From contig NZ_JAPPRQ010000009.1 of assembly GCF_026719745.1 (NCBI RefSeq), forward strand, positions 1 through 64,000: a stretch of 64,000 bases of DNA. The letters are read 5' to 3'. Each line of letters begins with the position of its first letter. Position 1 is the stretch's first letter. Source of the DNA: Clostridium sp. ZS2-4. Its GTDB lineage: Bacteria; Bacillota; Clostridia; Clostridiales; Clostridiaceae. The notes under the pieces are model-generated. The model was not told the DNA's origin, made no database searches, and was given only the letters and a program-made list of their open reading frames with translations. A program made the position numbers and the translations under genes. Below are positions 1-8,848 of the stretch, piece by piece.

Positions 1-123
1 ACTTTCTCTTTAAAGGTTATAATGCCTTAGAAAGAAGAATATCGGAAAGCCGTGTGCGGGAAAACCGCATGCACGGTTTGATGAGGGGAAGAAGGAAATA
101 AAATTTCCTTCAACCTACTCTAC
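1..123 (+). mobile_element. 3' end of a group II intron (domains V and VI)
   Basis: Positions 46-79 form a typical 34-nt domain V: a catalytic AGC triad at 48-50, a GC-rich stem, a GAAA-type loop, and a returning strand ending GCACGGTTT with a 2-nt AT bulge. Positions 91-111 form a perfect 9-bp hairpin of domain VI, followed by two A residues (112-113, candidate branch point) and the common intron terminus CCTACTCTAC. The intron therefore ends at about 122-123. The rest of it, with any reverse transcriptase, lies outside the window. It is inserted antisense to the beta-helix gene on the other strand. The exact last base is inferred from the consensus. Confidence 0.85.
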
Positions 124-1306
124 AATTATCAAAGTTGTTATTATTGTATTTAACATTGGTAAAGGTTATATTTTGCTTATTATCAACAAAATAATTTACT
201 TTATTATCATGTATGTTACAATTATTAACGGTAACATTTGAATATATATCAACATTAAATAAGTAATAATCAAACTCTCCAGTTTTATTATTATAGATTT
301 CACATTTGTTGAATTCTACATATTTACCATTTGAAATAGTTATTAAATCAAATTGACGATTATCGTGAAATTTTGAATTAGTAAATTTAATGTTTTTACA
401 GTTCATTAATGTCATAATTCCATATGAACAATCTTTAATTGTAGAATTATCAAAAGTAAAATTTTCTACATTATCAAGATTTACACCTTCAGTTCCACAT
501 CCAAATAATACAGAATTATCAATACTAATATTTTTACTATTATTAAATACAAAAACCCCTCCTGTACATTCACCTTTATCAGGATAATGTCCAGCAATAA
601 TATTAGAAATATTAACATTGTTACAATCTCTAAAGGTAAGCACATTTGCATATCTTGGATCAATTAAAAGATTAACTTTAGATTCATCTTCTCCTTTTAT
701 AGTTAAATTATTGACATTTTTTATTACTAATTGATGTCCATCAAAAACTTCTTCATAATGTATATATTTATTATCCATTACCTTTGGTTCTAACAGATTA
801 TAGTCACCTGACTTTAATATTAAAGTTCTATTAGGGCCTACATTTTCCAATAATTCCTTTGAATTTTTAACTTCAACTACTTCTTGTTTTGTATTACCTT
901 GTTCAATAGTAAATTTCATCTTGATATTTTTAGATAATACTTGTCCGTTTTTAGATTTTAAATCTTTAACCCATAAAGTATAGTTTTTACCATATTCATA
1001 ATTTTTTACTGGTACAATATAAATACTCATATCCTTACCTAAATTTTGAGTATAGAACATGGGTAAAACATTTTCATCTTCATCTGTAATGCAGATGTTT
1101 TTTTCTTTAATAGTATTGATATCAAGAGGTTCATTAAAATTTATTTTCCATACTTTATCAATAGGTACATTATCCTTAGAATCCCATATATTCCACTGGA
1201 TATTTTGGGGTATATTCATTTCAATAGCACTTACTGAACTTGGAAGTGAAAATACAATAAAGCAAAAAAGTACAATGAATATTTTTTTAAAATTTTTTAC
1301 ATTCAA
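110..1306 (-). CDS. secreted right-handed beta-helix protein, 3' end cut by group II intron
   Basis: Predicted extracellular protein of 398 residues. Residues 1-28 are a signal peptide (basic start, hydrophobic core, SVSA cleavage region). Residues about 35-135 resemble an SbsA/Big_5 Ig-like domain. Residues about 145-390 carry Asn-rich repeats of the form NxxNITISN typical of NosD/parallel beta-helix folds (PF13229-like), often found in polysaccharide-active or surface proteins. Translation starts at a TTG nine bases after GGAG. The last four to five codons and the stop (110-112) come from the group II intron, so the native C-terminus is lost; how many residues are missing cannot be seen. 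Function unknown; the fold call is from repeat pattern only. Confidence 0.7.
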   Translation of the reverse strand: MNVKNFKKIFIVLFCFIVFSLPSSVSAIEMNIPQNIQWNIWDSKDNVPIDKVWKINFNEPLDINTIKEKNICITDEDENVLPMFYTQNLGKDMSIYIVPVKNYEYGKNYTLWVKDLKSKNGQVLSKNIKMKFTIEQGNTKQEVVEVKNSKELLENVGPNRTLILKSGDYNLLEPKVMDNKYIHYEEVFDGHQLVIKNVNNLTIKGEDESKVNLLIDPRYANVLTFRDCNNVNISNIIAGHYPDKGECTGGVFVFNNSKNISIDNSVLFGCGTEGVNLDNVENFTFDNSTIKDCSYGIMTLMNCKNIKFTNSKFHDNRQFDLITISNGKYVEFNKCEIYNNKTGEFDYYLFNVDIYSNVTVNNCNIHDNKVNYFVDNKQNITFTNVKYNNNNFDNCRVG

Positions 1307-1443
1307 ATTAATTTACTCCTTTCTTGATAAAATAATCTAATTAAAGTATACATCAATAATAATAAATATCAATAATGAATATGAGATAAATTGGAAACAT
1401 ATTTATTTCATGTAAAACATGACTTTTGTCATATGCAATAAAT

Positions 1444-1484
1444 GACTTTCTCTACTAAAAGAGAAAGTCTTATTTTTATATAAT
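1444..1484 (+). promoter_or_regulatory. palindrome and possible -10 ahead of ABC exporter
   Basis: GACTTTCTCT (1444-1453) and AGAGAAAGTC (1460-1469) form a perfect 10-bp inverted repeat with a 6-nt loop. It is followed by TATTTTTA and a TATAAT at 1479-1484. It could be an operator covering the -35 region of the exporter promoter, or a leader terminator read on the plus strand. No clear -35 is visible. The rest of the 1307-1541 gap shows only smaller hairpins such as ATGAC/GTCAT near 1428-1441. Confidence 0.4.
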
Positions 1485-1541
1485 AAAAACATAAAAAAAT
1501 ATTCTAGAATAATAGATAAAATAATAAAAGGAGTGAAAAAA

Positions 1542-2477
1542 ATGAAGTTAGTTCAAATTGAAAATCTAACTAAAAAATTTGGAGATTTAACTGCTGTAGA
1601 TAATATAAATTTAAACATAGAAGACAAAGAAATATATGGATTGCTTGGACCTAATGGAGCTGGTAAGAGTACTATTATCAATATAATGTGTGGACTTTTA
1701 TCAATGGGTAAAGGCACAGTTAAAATTTTAGACAGAGATATTAAAAAGGAAGCTTATTTTACTAAAAAGAATATAGGGGTAGTGCCTCAGGATATTGCTA
1801 TATATGAGGAGTTAACCTCTTTTGAAAATGTAAAGTTTTTTGCAAGCCTTTATGGATTAAGGGGAGAAGAATTGAAAAAAAGGACTATGGAAGCCTTAGA
1901 ATTTGTTGGGCTTTCTGATAAAGCAAAGGAATTACCAAAGGATTTTTCAGGTGGAATGAAAAGAAGGCTTAATATAGCTTGTGCTATAGCGCATAGACCA
2001 AAGCTTATAATTATGGATGAGCCTACAGTTGGAATAGATCCTCAGTCTAGAAATCATATACTTCAATCAGTTAAAAAGTTAAATTCTATGGGATGTACAA
2101 TAATTTATACAACGCACTATATGGAAGAGGTTGAAGCTATTTGTACAAGAATAGGCATAATTGATCATGGCAAGGTTATTGCAGAAGGAACTAAGGAAGA
2201 GCTAAAAGCTATAGTAACAGATAAAAATACTATAGAAATAACTGTAGATGCAAGTGCAGAGATAAAAGAAGAAGATATAAAGAATGTAAATGGTGTTATA
2301 GAGGTTAAAGTAAGTGGTAATAAAATAAAGATTAATAGCTATAGAGAAGTTAGTAATCTAGATAAGATAATACTTTATTTTACAAGTAATAATATTGAAA
2401 TAAGAAATATAGAAACACAAAGACCAGATTTAGAAACTGTATTTTTAACTTTAACAGGAAGAAAATTAAGAGATTAG
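1542..2477 (+). CDS. ABC-2 exporter ATP-binding protein (DrrA/CcmA type)
   Basis: ATPase of a drug, peptide or lipid exporter; energises the two permeases encoded next. Walker A GPNGAGKS near residue 37, Q-loop, signature FSGGMKRR near 137, Walker B LIIMDEP near 157 and switch His in TTHYMEEVE are all intact. A C-terminal DUF4162-like region of about 85 residues is typical of this subfamily. The ATG at 1542 is preferred over an upstream in-frame GTG at 1533 because that GTG is inside the GGAGTG Shine-Dalgarno. Ten bases separate it from the next gene, so the three genes form an operon. The exported substrate cannot be told from sequence. Confidence 0.9.
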   Translation: MKLVQIENLTKKFGDLTAVDNINLNIEDKEIYGLLGPNGAGKSTIINIMCGLLSMGKGTVKILDRDIKKEAYFTKKNIGVVPQDIAIYEELTSFENVKFFASLYGLRGEELKKRTMEALEFVGLSDKAKELPKDFSGGMKRRLNIACAIAHRPKLIIMDEPTVGIDPQSRNHILQSVKKLNSMGCTIIYTTHYMEEVEAICTRIGIIDHGKVIAEGTKEELKAIVTDKNTIEITVDASAEIKEEDIKNVNGVIEVKVSGNKIKINSYREVSNLDKIILYFTSNNIEIRNIETQRPDLETVFLTLTGRKLRD

Positions 2478-2487
2478 AGGTGATGAT

Positions 2488-3612
2488 ATGAAAATATTAA
2501 ATATAATCACTAAAGAAGTGAAGCAGAATTTTAGAAATAAAAGAAAATTAGCCATAATGATATTATTTCCTATAATTCTAATGGTCATTTTAGGGACAGC
2601 TTTTTCAAAGAGTATGAGTAATGATATTAAATTAGGTAAAATTAAAGTTTTATATACTGTACAGGGAGAAGGAAATATAGGAGAAGCTTTTAAAGGGTTG
2701 CAGAAAGAGTTGAAGGATTATAATGTTAGCTTTAAAGAAACAAAAAATATTGAAAGTGCCAAAAACAATGTTCAAAACTCTAATTACTCCTGTTATCTGT
2801 TAATTAATGAAAATAATAAAGATATAAAAATATATAAAAATAATAGATATTATTTAGGTGCTAGTTTTGTTGAAGGTATATTAAATACTTTTGTACAGAG
2901 ATACAATGTAATAAATGAGATAAAGGAGAAAAAAACCAGATTTCTTGAAAAAGTGGTAAAAGGTAGTGATAAAAAATATATAATAGTACAATCTTTGAAT
3001 GAGAAAAAAGAGCCTAGAGCCATAGATTGTTATGGAGTTACTATGACTACCTTAATTATATTGTATTCAGCATTTACTGGTGCTTATGGAATGATTGGTG
3101 AAAAAAACAGAAAAACAGAAGCAAGGATATTAGCAGCACCTGTTACGAAGAAAGAGATTTTTATAGGTAAAACTTTAGGTGCATTAGTTGTTACAATATT
3201 TCAAATTTCAATAGTTATTATTTTTAGTAAATATGTAATTGGGGTAAATTGGGGCAATAATATTGGAATGTTGTTATTAGTAATAGGTTCTGAGATTATA
3301 ATGGCAGTATCAATGGGAATAGGAGTAGCTTTTTTAACAAAAACAGAAGCAGCTATGAATAGCATATTAAACTTCATGATTCCTATAATGGTATTTTTAG
3401 GGGGAGGATATGTACCACTAGAAGAATTTAATAGTGAAATACTTAATATTATATCTAATTTTTCACCAGTAAGATGGATTAATAGTTCCATATTAAATAT
3501 TGTTTTTAGAGATAATTATGAAAAAGTAATTCCTACTATAGCAATTAATTTTACCGCAGCAGTAATATTTTTGATAATAGCGTCAATGCTTTTTAGAAGG
3601 GAGGAGGCTTAG
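2488..3612 (+). CDS. ABC-2 type permease subunit 1
   Basis: Membrane component of the exporter. One N-terminal membrane segment (about residues 20-40, following a basic stretch NFRNKRK) is followed by an extracellular region of about 150 residues and five or six C-terminal membrane segments, the ABC2_membrane_3 layout. Length 374 is normal. The ATG follows GAGGTGAT at good spacing. It is paired with a second, divergent permease immediately downstream, so the transporter is probably a heterodimer of permeases with an ATPase dimer. Confidence 0.85.
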   Translation: MKILNIITKEVKQNFRNKRKLAIMILFPIILMVILGTAFSKSMSNDIKLGKIKVLYTVQGEGNIGEAFKGLQKELKDYNVSFKETKNIESAKNNVQNSNYSCYLLINENNKDIKIYKNNRYYLGASFVEGILNTFVQRYNVINEIKEKKTRFLEKVVKGSDKKYIIVQSLNEKKEPRAIDCYGVTMTTLIILYSAFTGAYGMIGEKNRKTEARILAAPVTKKEIFIGKTLGALVVTIFQISIVIIFSKYVIGVNWGNNIGMLLLVIGSEIIMAVSMGIGVAFLTKTEAAMNSILNFMIPIMVFLGGGYVPLEEFNSEILNIISNFSPVRWINSSILNIVFRDNYEKVIPTIAINFTAAVIFLIIASMLFRREEA

Positions 3613-3614
3613 AA

Positions 3615-4760
3615 ATGAAAAATGTGATAATACTTGCTCTCAATACTTTAAAGATTACTTTTAGAAAAAAATCAAATATATTGACTTATTTAATAATTCC
3701 TATAGTTGCACTACTACTTGTTATGGGAGTGATGAATGGTAACGGAAGCAGTAAGATAAAAATTGGAGTAATAGATAAGGATAATAGTATTTTTTCAGTA
3801 GATATGTTAAAGTACTTGGAGGATACAGGTAAATTTCAAAATATCACTATAAGTGAAGAAAGCATAAATGAAAAAGTAGTAAATAAAGAAGTTAGTTTGG
3901 CTATGATTATTCCAGAAGATTTTAGTGAGGATATATACAATGATAAATTGGAAAATATAAAAATAGTTTCAATTCAGGGAAAGGAAGTTACAGCTTGGAT
4001 TGAAAATTATACAAATTTGTATATACAAAATCTTTTAGACATATCAAAAGCATCTGAAGGGAATAAAGATAAATTTAATGATATGTATAAAGGATATAAA
4101 AATCAAGCTTTAAAACTGAAAAGTGAAAAGGTTGAAGATAAAAGGTTAAATAAACAGTTAACTCAATCAGGTATGGGATTTCTAATAATGTTTATACTTA
4201 TTGGAGCGACTTCTACTTCTAATATCATATTAAAAGAAAAAAGAGAAAGAACATATCAAAGAATATGTTCTACACCAGTAAATTCTAGAATATATGTGAT
4301 AGGAAATGTACTTGTAAATTTTATAATTATAATAGTTCAAAGTTTACTTGCTATATTTGCAATGAAGGTAATACTAAAAATAAATATGCATATGCCAGCT
4401 TATCAGTTATTTTTAGTTCTATTATTAGTTGGAGCTGTGTCAATAGGAATAGGTATGATTGTTGTGGCATTCTCTAAATCCACAGCAGAAGCAGGAAATT
4501 TATCAACCTTGATAATTATTCCAACATGTATGTTGGGAGGATGTTTTTGGCCAATACAGGTTATGCCAGAAAAGCTCCAAAAGATAGCTAATTTTATTCC
4601 ACAAAAATGGGCAATAGAAGCTATTGAAAAGCTTCAAAGTGGTGCAGGAATTACAGGTGTATATATGAATATGTTTATATTAATAGGTTTTACAGTAGTT
4701 TTATTTTTAGTAGCAGCTTTTAAAATGAAGAATACGGATAAAACAGGAAGCTTTATTTAA
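3615..4760 (+). CDS. ABC-2 type permease subunit 2
   Basis: Second membrane subunit, 381 residues, with the same plan as its neighbour: first membrane segment at about 25-42, an exposed loop of about 130 residues and a C-terminal membrane block with the motif GGCFWPIQVMP typical of ABC-2 permeases. The start lies 2 bases after the previous stop region with GGGAGGAGG as ribosome binding site, indicating tight co-translation. Last gene of the exporter operon; the next transcript starts at a separate promoter at about 4799. Confidence 0.85.
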   Translation: MKNVIILALNTLKITFRKKSNILTYLIIPIVALLLVMGVMNGNGSSKIKIGVIDKDNSIFSVDMLKYLEDTGKFQNITISEESINEKVVNKEVSLAMIIPEDFSEDIYNDKLENIKIVSIQGKEVTAWIENYTNLYIQNLLDISKASEGNKDKFNDMYKGYKNQALKLKSEKVEDKRLNKQLTQSGMGFLIMFILIGATSTSNIILKEKRERTYQRICSTPVNSRIYVIGNVLVNFIIIIVQSLLAIFAMKVILKINMHMPAYQLFLVLLLVGAVSIGIGMIVVAFSKSTAEAGNLSTLIIIPTCMLGGCFWPIQVMPEKLQKIANFIPQKWAIEAIEKLQSGAGITGVYMNMFILIGFTVVLFLVAAFKMKNTDKTGSFI

Positions 4761-4798
4761 AAGAAGAGAAAGAATAAAAAAGAGTTGCCAATATAACA

Positions 4799-4827
4799 TT
4801 GATAATTTAAAAGTAAGATGATATACT
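4799..4827 (+). promoter_or_regulatory. sigma-A promoter of the B12 uptake operon
   Basis: TTGATA (4799-4804), a 17-nt spacer and TATACT (4822-4827) make a good vegetative promoter about 30 bases upstream of the cobalamin riboswitch. Read from sequence only. Confidence 0.7.
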
Positions 4828-4856
4828 TTAGGCTAATGTTAAAAATAGAATAAACA

Positions 4857-5018
4857 ATTTACAGGTATCTGATTGTATAATTAGATTTAAAAGGGAAATA
4901 AGTGTGAAGCTTATGCGGTCCCGCCACTGTGATGAGGAATATATTAGCTTGTAGCCACTTGGTAACAGGGAAGGTGCTAATATGTGATGATTCTAAGCCA
5001 GGAGACCTGCCTGTAAAT
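4857..5018 (+). promoter_or_regulatory. cobalamin (adenosylcobalamin) riboswitch
   Basis: The outer stem pairs ATTTACAGG (4857-4865) with CCTGTAAAT (5010-5018). Inside are the hallmark elements GCGGTCCCGCCACTGTGA near 4914-4932 and the B12 box AAGCCAGGAGACCTGCC near 4995-5011. It leads directly into btuF and is followed by an intrinsic terminator, so B12 excess should stop transcription of the uptake operon. Confidence 0.95.
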
Positions 5019-5063
5019 TTTGAAGGTTATAGCTTACGCGGATAGGCAGTTAACTAGGTTATA

Positions 5064-5101
5064 AAAACATTACTAGGACTATCTTTGTAATGTTTTTTGT
5101 T
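5064..5101 (+). terminator. riboswitch-controlled terminator
   Basis: AAAACATTAC (5064-5073) pairs perfectly with GTAATGTTTT (5087-5096) and runs into a T-rich tract. It lies between the cobalamin aptamer and the btuF start, the position expected for the expression platform. Confidence 0.75.
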
Positions 5102-5128
5102 TTTTACAAAAGAAAAAGGAGGATGTAT

Positions 5129-6088
5129 ATGTTAAAAAGAAAAAAAATTCTATCAATATTATTAGTATTAATGGTAATGCTTTTTACAGTAACAGCTTGT
5201 TCTAGCAAAAGTAAAAAAGGTACAGTTAAAAATGATGCTGAACAATCAAAAGAAATAAAAGGAGAAACAAAATATCCTTTAACGATTAAGGACTCATATG
5301 GTAGAGAAGTGACTATAGACAAGGAGCCTAAAAGGGTAATATCTATAGCACCTAACATTACAGAAACTGTTTTTGCCTTAGAAAAAGGAGAGAAATTAAT
5401 AGGTAGAACTGAGTATTGTGATTATCCAGAAGAAGTTAAGAAGGTGCAATCCATTGGAACTCTAACAAAGCCTAATATTGAAAAAATTACTGAGTTAAAA
5501 CCTGATTTAATAATTGCTTCAACTCATTTTAATGAGAAAATATTAAAAAAATTTGAAGAACTAGGCATGAAGGTTGTTGTTCTTTATGGAGAAGAAAGCT
5601 TTGATGGAGCATATGAAACAATAGAAAAAGTAGGAACAGTTTTAAATGCACAAGATAAAGCAGCAGAAATTGTATCAAATATGAAGAAAAAAGTTGAAGA
5701 GGTTAAAAATAAGATAGAAGCGAAGAATAAACCAAGTGTTTATTATGTAGTAGGCTATGGAAAAGGCGGAGATTATACTGCTGGAAAAGGAACCTTTATA
5801 AGCCAGATGATAGAAATGGCTGGAGGCAAAAATGTAGCATATGATGTTGAAGGTTGGAAATACAGTATTGAAAAACTTATAGAAAAAAATCCTGATATGA
5901 TTGTATGTTCAAATCGCTTTGATACTAAAGAAGGCATAGAAAATACTAATGGATATAAAGATTTGGATGCTGTAAAAAATGGTAAACTATATGAAATAGA
6001 TGATAACCTAATTAATAGACAAGGACCTAGACTTGCAGATGGTTTTGAAGAATTAGCTAAAGTAATTCATCCAGAAGCTTTTAAATAG
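5129..6088 (+). CDS. btuF: cobalamin-binding lipoprotein BtuF
   Basis: Extracellular substrate-binding lipoprotein of a B12 ABC importer. The N-terminus has a basic stretch, a hydrophobic core and a lipobox ending TVTAC (Cys about 23), so the mature protein is lipid-anchored. The body has the TroA/BtuF (PF01497) signature: RVISIAPNITETVFALEKG near residue 65, GRTEYCDYP and LKPDLIIAS. The start at 5129 has GGAGG six bases upstream; two in-frame ATGs before it lie in or before the Shine-Dalgarno. Placement behind a cobalamin riboswitch and ahead of a FecCD permease and ATPase supports B12 rather than siderophore transport. Confidence 0.92.
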   Translation: MLKRKKILSILLVLMVMLFTVTACSSKSKKGTVKNDAEQSKEIKGETKYPLTIKDSYGREVTIDKEPKRVISIAPNITETVFALEKGEKLIGRTEYCDYPEEVKKVQSIGTLTKPNIEKITELKPDLIIASTHFNEKILKKFEELGMKVVVLYGEESFDGAYETIEKVGTVLNAQDKAAEIVSNMKKKVEEVKNKIEAKNKPSVYYVVGYGKGGDYTAGKGTFISQMIEMAGGKNVAYDVEGWKYSIEKLIEKNPDMIVCSNRFDTKEGIENTNGYKDLDAVKNGKLYEIDDNLINRQGPRLADGFEELAKVIHPEAFK

Positions 6089-6114
6089 GAAATAAAAGAA
6101 AGAGAGGAACCCTT

Positions 6115-7167
6115 ATGATGTTTATGAAAAAGAGAGAAAGGTATAGAATAAAATTTATTTTAACTATTGTATTTTTGGTTATTTTAATAATAGCTTCAAG
6201 TGCAATGGGAATAGCTAATATAACTTTTTCTCAAACAGTGAATATAATTTTATCCAGGGTTCCTTTTGTTAATAAATTAATTTCACAAAGTAATATTTCA
6301 AGTACCCATAGATTGATTATATTAAACATAAGACTTCCACGTATTATGCTTTCAGCCTTGGTAGGGGCAGGACTTGCAATAGTTGGAACAGCCTTTCAAG
6401 CTATTTTTAAAAATCCTATGGCAGATCCTTATATTTTAGGAATATCCTCTGGAGCATCTCTGGGAGCAACTATTGCAATAATTACGGGAGCTGAATTTAT
6501 TTTTAAGGGAATAGGGACAATAACTATATTTGCATTTATAGGTGCTATTGCTACTACTTTTATTGTATATAATATAGCAAGTGTAGGAGGGAAAGTACCA
6601 GTAAATATACTGCTTTTAGCAGGAGTTGCAATAAGCTTTTTATTTTCATCCTTGGTATATCTTATGATGATATTTAACCGGGAGCAGATTGAGAAAATAA
6701 TATTTTGGACTATGGGGAGTGTTTCAGAAGCAAGCTTTATACATGTTTTAGTTATAATTCCATTTATTTTCATAGGAGGAACAATTATTTATACATTCTC
6801 TAGAGATTTAAATTTAATACTTACTGGAGATGAAACAGCTTTAACACTTGGAATAGAAGTAGAGAATGTTAAGAAAATTATTTTAATAGTTTCTTCATTA
6901 ATCATAGCAGCATGCGTGGCAGTAAGTGGTATAATTGGCTTTGTAGGATTGATTATTCCTCACATATTGAGAATTATTGTAGGATCAGATCATAGAAATT
7001 TATTGCCTTTTTCTGCGGTGTGTGGAGCGATATTTATGATACTGTGTGATACTTTAGCACGTAGTTTAGTGCCACCAATGGAAATACCAGTAGGAGCTAT
7101 AACATCATTATTTGGTGCTCCTTATTTTATATATCTTCTTTTAAAAAAGAAAAAGCAGGTGAATTGA
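6115..7167 (+). CDS. btuC: B12 ABC importer permease BtuC
   Basis: FecCD-family permease of 350 residues with about ten membrane segments. Family motifs are visible: RLPRIMLSALVGAGLAIVGT near residue 75, QAIFKNPMADPYILGIS near 95, and the coupling region FVGLIIPHILR near 280 that contacts the ATPase. It lies 26 bases after btuF and 4 bases before the ATPase gene. The start may be 6115 or the adjacent ATG at 6118. Confidence 0.92.
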   Translation: MMFMKKRERYRIKFILTIVFLVILIIASSAMGIANITFSQTVNIILSRVPFVNKLISQSNISSTHRLIILNIRLPRIMLSALVGAGLAIVGTAFQAIFKNPMADPYILGISSGASLGATIAIITGAEFIFKGIGTITIFAFIGAIATTFIVYNIASVGGKVPVNILLLAGVAISFLFSSLVYLMMIFNREQIEKIIFWTMGSVSEASFIHVLVIIPFIFIGGTIIYTFSRDLNLILTGDETALTLGIEVENVKKIILIVSSLIIAACVAVSGIIGFVGLIIPHILRIIVGSDHRNLLPFSAVCGAIFMILCDTLARSLVPPMEIPVGAITSLFGAPYFIYLLLKKKKQVN

Positions 7168-7171
7168 ATTT

Positions 7172-7972
7172 ATGAAGAAAAAAGATTCCTTTCCAATAAT
7201 AATAAAGGACTTAGCTTGGAATTACGGAGATAGAAAGGTTCTTAAAAATATAAATTTGGAAATTGAAAGAAATAAATTTTATACTGTTATTGGACCTAAT
7301 GGATCAGGTAAAACAACTCTTTTGAAAAACATATCGAAAATACTTTTTCCTAAAAAAGAATGTATATATATCAATGAATTAGATGTAACAACCATTAAAA
7401 ATAAAAAGTTAGCCCAAAACATATCTTATGTACCTCAGAATACAATAATAGATTTTGATTTTTCAGTTATGGATATTGTTTTAATGGGAAGAACCCCTTA
7501 CATGAGAAGATTTCAATCTGAACAGGAAGAAGATATTCAAATTGCTGAGAAAGCTATGAAGATGACAAATGTATGGCAGCTTAGAGAAAAAAATATAAAA
7601 GAATTAAGTGGAGGAGAACGGCAGCGAGTTATAGTAGCAAGAGCTCTTACACAAGATACGGATATAATTATTTTAGATGAACCTATATCAAATTTAGATA
7701 TTCAGCATCAAATTGAACTATTAGATACAATAAAGTTTTTAAAGGAAGATATTACGGTTATAGCTGTTCTTCATGATTTAAACTTAGCTGCTAGATATAG
7801 TGATTACCTAATATTAATGGATAAAGGAGAAATTATACAGAAGGGTTCTCCAAGAGAAGTTTTAACTAAAGAAATTATTGAGAAGGTTTATAAAATAAAG
7901 GTTAATATGATAGAAGATCCTTTAACAGGAAGTCCACACATAATTCCTGTAAGTACTTATTTTAATAAATAG
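7172..7972 (+). CDS. btuD: B12 ABC importer ATPase BtuD
   Basis: ATP-binding subunit of the B12 importer, 266 residues. Walker A GPNGSGKTT near residue 41, the type II importer Q-loop region YVPQNT, signature LSGGERQR near 147, Walker B IIILDEP near 166 and switch His in AVLHDLNLA. The C-terminal tail is of the FepC/BtuD type. Third gene of the btuFCD operon. Confidence 0.9.
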   Translation: MKKKDSFPIIIKDLAWNYGDRKVLKNINLEIERNKFYTVIGPNGSGKTTLLKNISKILFPKKECIYINELDVTTIKNKKLAQNISYVPQNTIIDFDFSVMDIVLMGRTPYMRRFQSEQEEDIQIAEKAMKMTNVWQLREKNIKELSGGERQRVIVARALTQDTDIIILDEPISNLDIQHQIELLDTIKFLKEDITVIAVLHDLNLAARYSDYLILMDKGEIIQKGSPREVLTKEIIEKVYKIKVNMIEDPLTGSPHIIPVSTYFNK

Positions 7973-8105
7973 AAAATAAATTCAACAAACTAAAATAGAT
8001 ATTTAAGCTGCTAAAGAAAAGTTTTATTGTAACGTGTTTATATTCATTTAAAACAGAGACTATAAATAAAAGCGTGGTTTTGATAACAAGGGAGAAATGA
8101 AAAAA

Positions 8106-8654
8106 ATGAGTAAAGTTATTTTAATTACTGGTGCTTGCAGAAGTGGTAAGAGTAGTTATGCAGAAAAGCTTTTGATGGAAGAAGATGATGTTCTATACAT
8201 AGCTACTGCAAAGCCATTAGATAAAGAAATGGAAGATAGAATAGAGAAACATAAAAATAGAAGGAATAGTAAATGGTCTACATATGAGGGGTTTAAAGAA
8301 TTAGATAAAGTAGTAGAGAAAACAGATAAAAAGCATGTACTTTTAGACTGCATAACCATATTAGTTACTAATCTGATGTTTGATAGGTATGAGGATTTTG
8401 ATAGTATTACCATGGAAGAAGTAGATGAGATTTCAAAGGATATAAAAGAAGAAGTAAAAAAAATTATTTTAAAAGCAAGAGAAAATGATAAAAATATTAT
8501 TATGGTTACCAATGAAGTCGGATGGGGCTTAGTGCCAGAGTATAAAGTAAGTAGAATTTTTAGAGATATTGCTGGATGGATAAATCAGTATATTGCTTCA
8601 TTAAGTGATGAAGTTTATTTATTGGCATGTGGACTTCCATTAAAGTTGAAATAG
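8106..8654 (+). CDS. cobU: adenosylcobinamide kinase / guanylyltransferase CobU
   Basis: Phosphorylates adenosylcobinamide and adds GMP in nucleotide-loop assembly, which suits salvage of imported cobinamides. The P-loop GACRSGKS is at residues 9-16; the second conserved region has NEVGWGLVPEYKVSRIFRD with the nearby W/N/Q helix, characteristic of CobU/CobP. Length 182 is normal. The ATG at 8106 is preferred (11 bases from GGAG); the ATG at 8097 is only two bases from it. It lies 130 bases after btuD with no terminator seen, so it may belong to the same riboswitch operon. No cobS or cobC is nearby. Confidence 0.9.
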   Translation: MSKVILITGACRSGKSSYAEKLLMEEDDVLYIATAKPLDKEMEDRIEKHKNRRNSKWSTYEGFKELDKVVEKTDKKHVLLDCITILVTNLMFDRYEDFDSITMEEVDEISKDIKEEVKKIILKARENDKNIIMVTNEVGWGLVPEYKVSRIFRDIAGWINQYIASLSDEVYLLACGLPLKLK

Positions 8655-8690
8655 AAATATCGGTATATAAGAAAAGTGCGAAGCACTTTT

Positions 8691-8721
8691 CAGTAGCCAG
8701 TGACCAGTAACCAGTAGCCAG
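8691..8721 (+). repeat. tandem heptanucleotide repeat CAGTRRC, left array
   Basis: Four and a half direct copies of a 7-bp unit, CAGTAGC/CAGTGAC/CAGTAAC/CAGTAGC/CAG. It follows a small palindrome (AAAGTGC/GCACTTT at 8674-8690). The same unit recurs in inverted orientation 130 bases downstream. GC content is well above the surroundings. Not a CRISPR array: there are no spacers. Confidence 0.8.
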
Positions 8722-8767
8722 AAAAAAGAAGATTAAAAATTTTAAATTCAGTAAAAATAAACATAAA

Positions 8768-8813
8768 AAAGAGCAAGGATATAGAAATTCTCTATGTTCT
8801 TGCTCTTTCTTTT
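8768..8813 (+). terminator. bidirectional terminator after cobU
   Basis: AAAGAGCAAG (8768-8777) pairs with CTTGCTCTTT (8799-8808), with further pairing inside, and is flanked by A-rich and T-rich tracts. It lies between the two heptad arrays. The rest of the 8655-9022 gap shows only these repeats. Confidence 0.75.
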
Positions 8814-8848
8814 ATTTAAGTTTAGGTTTTGCCTTAGCAAAACTTCCT

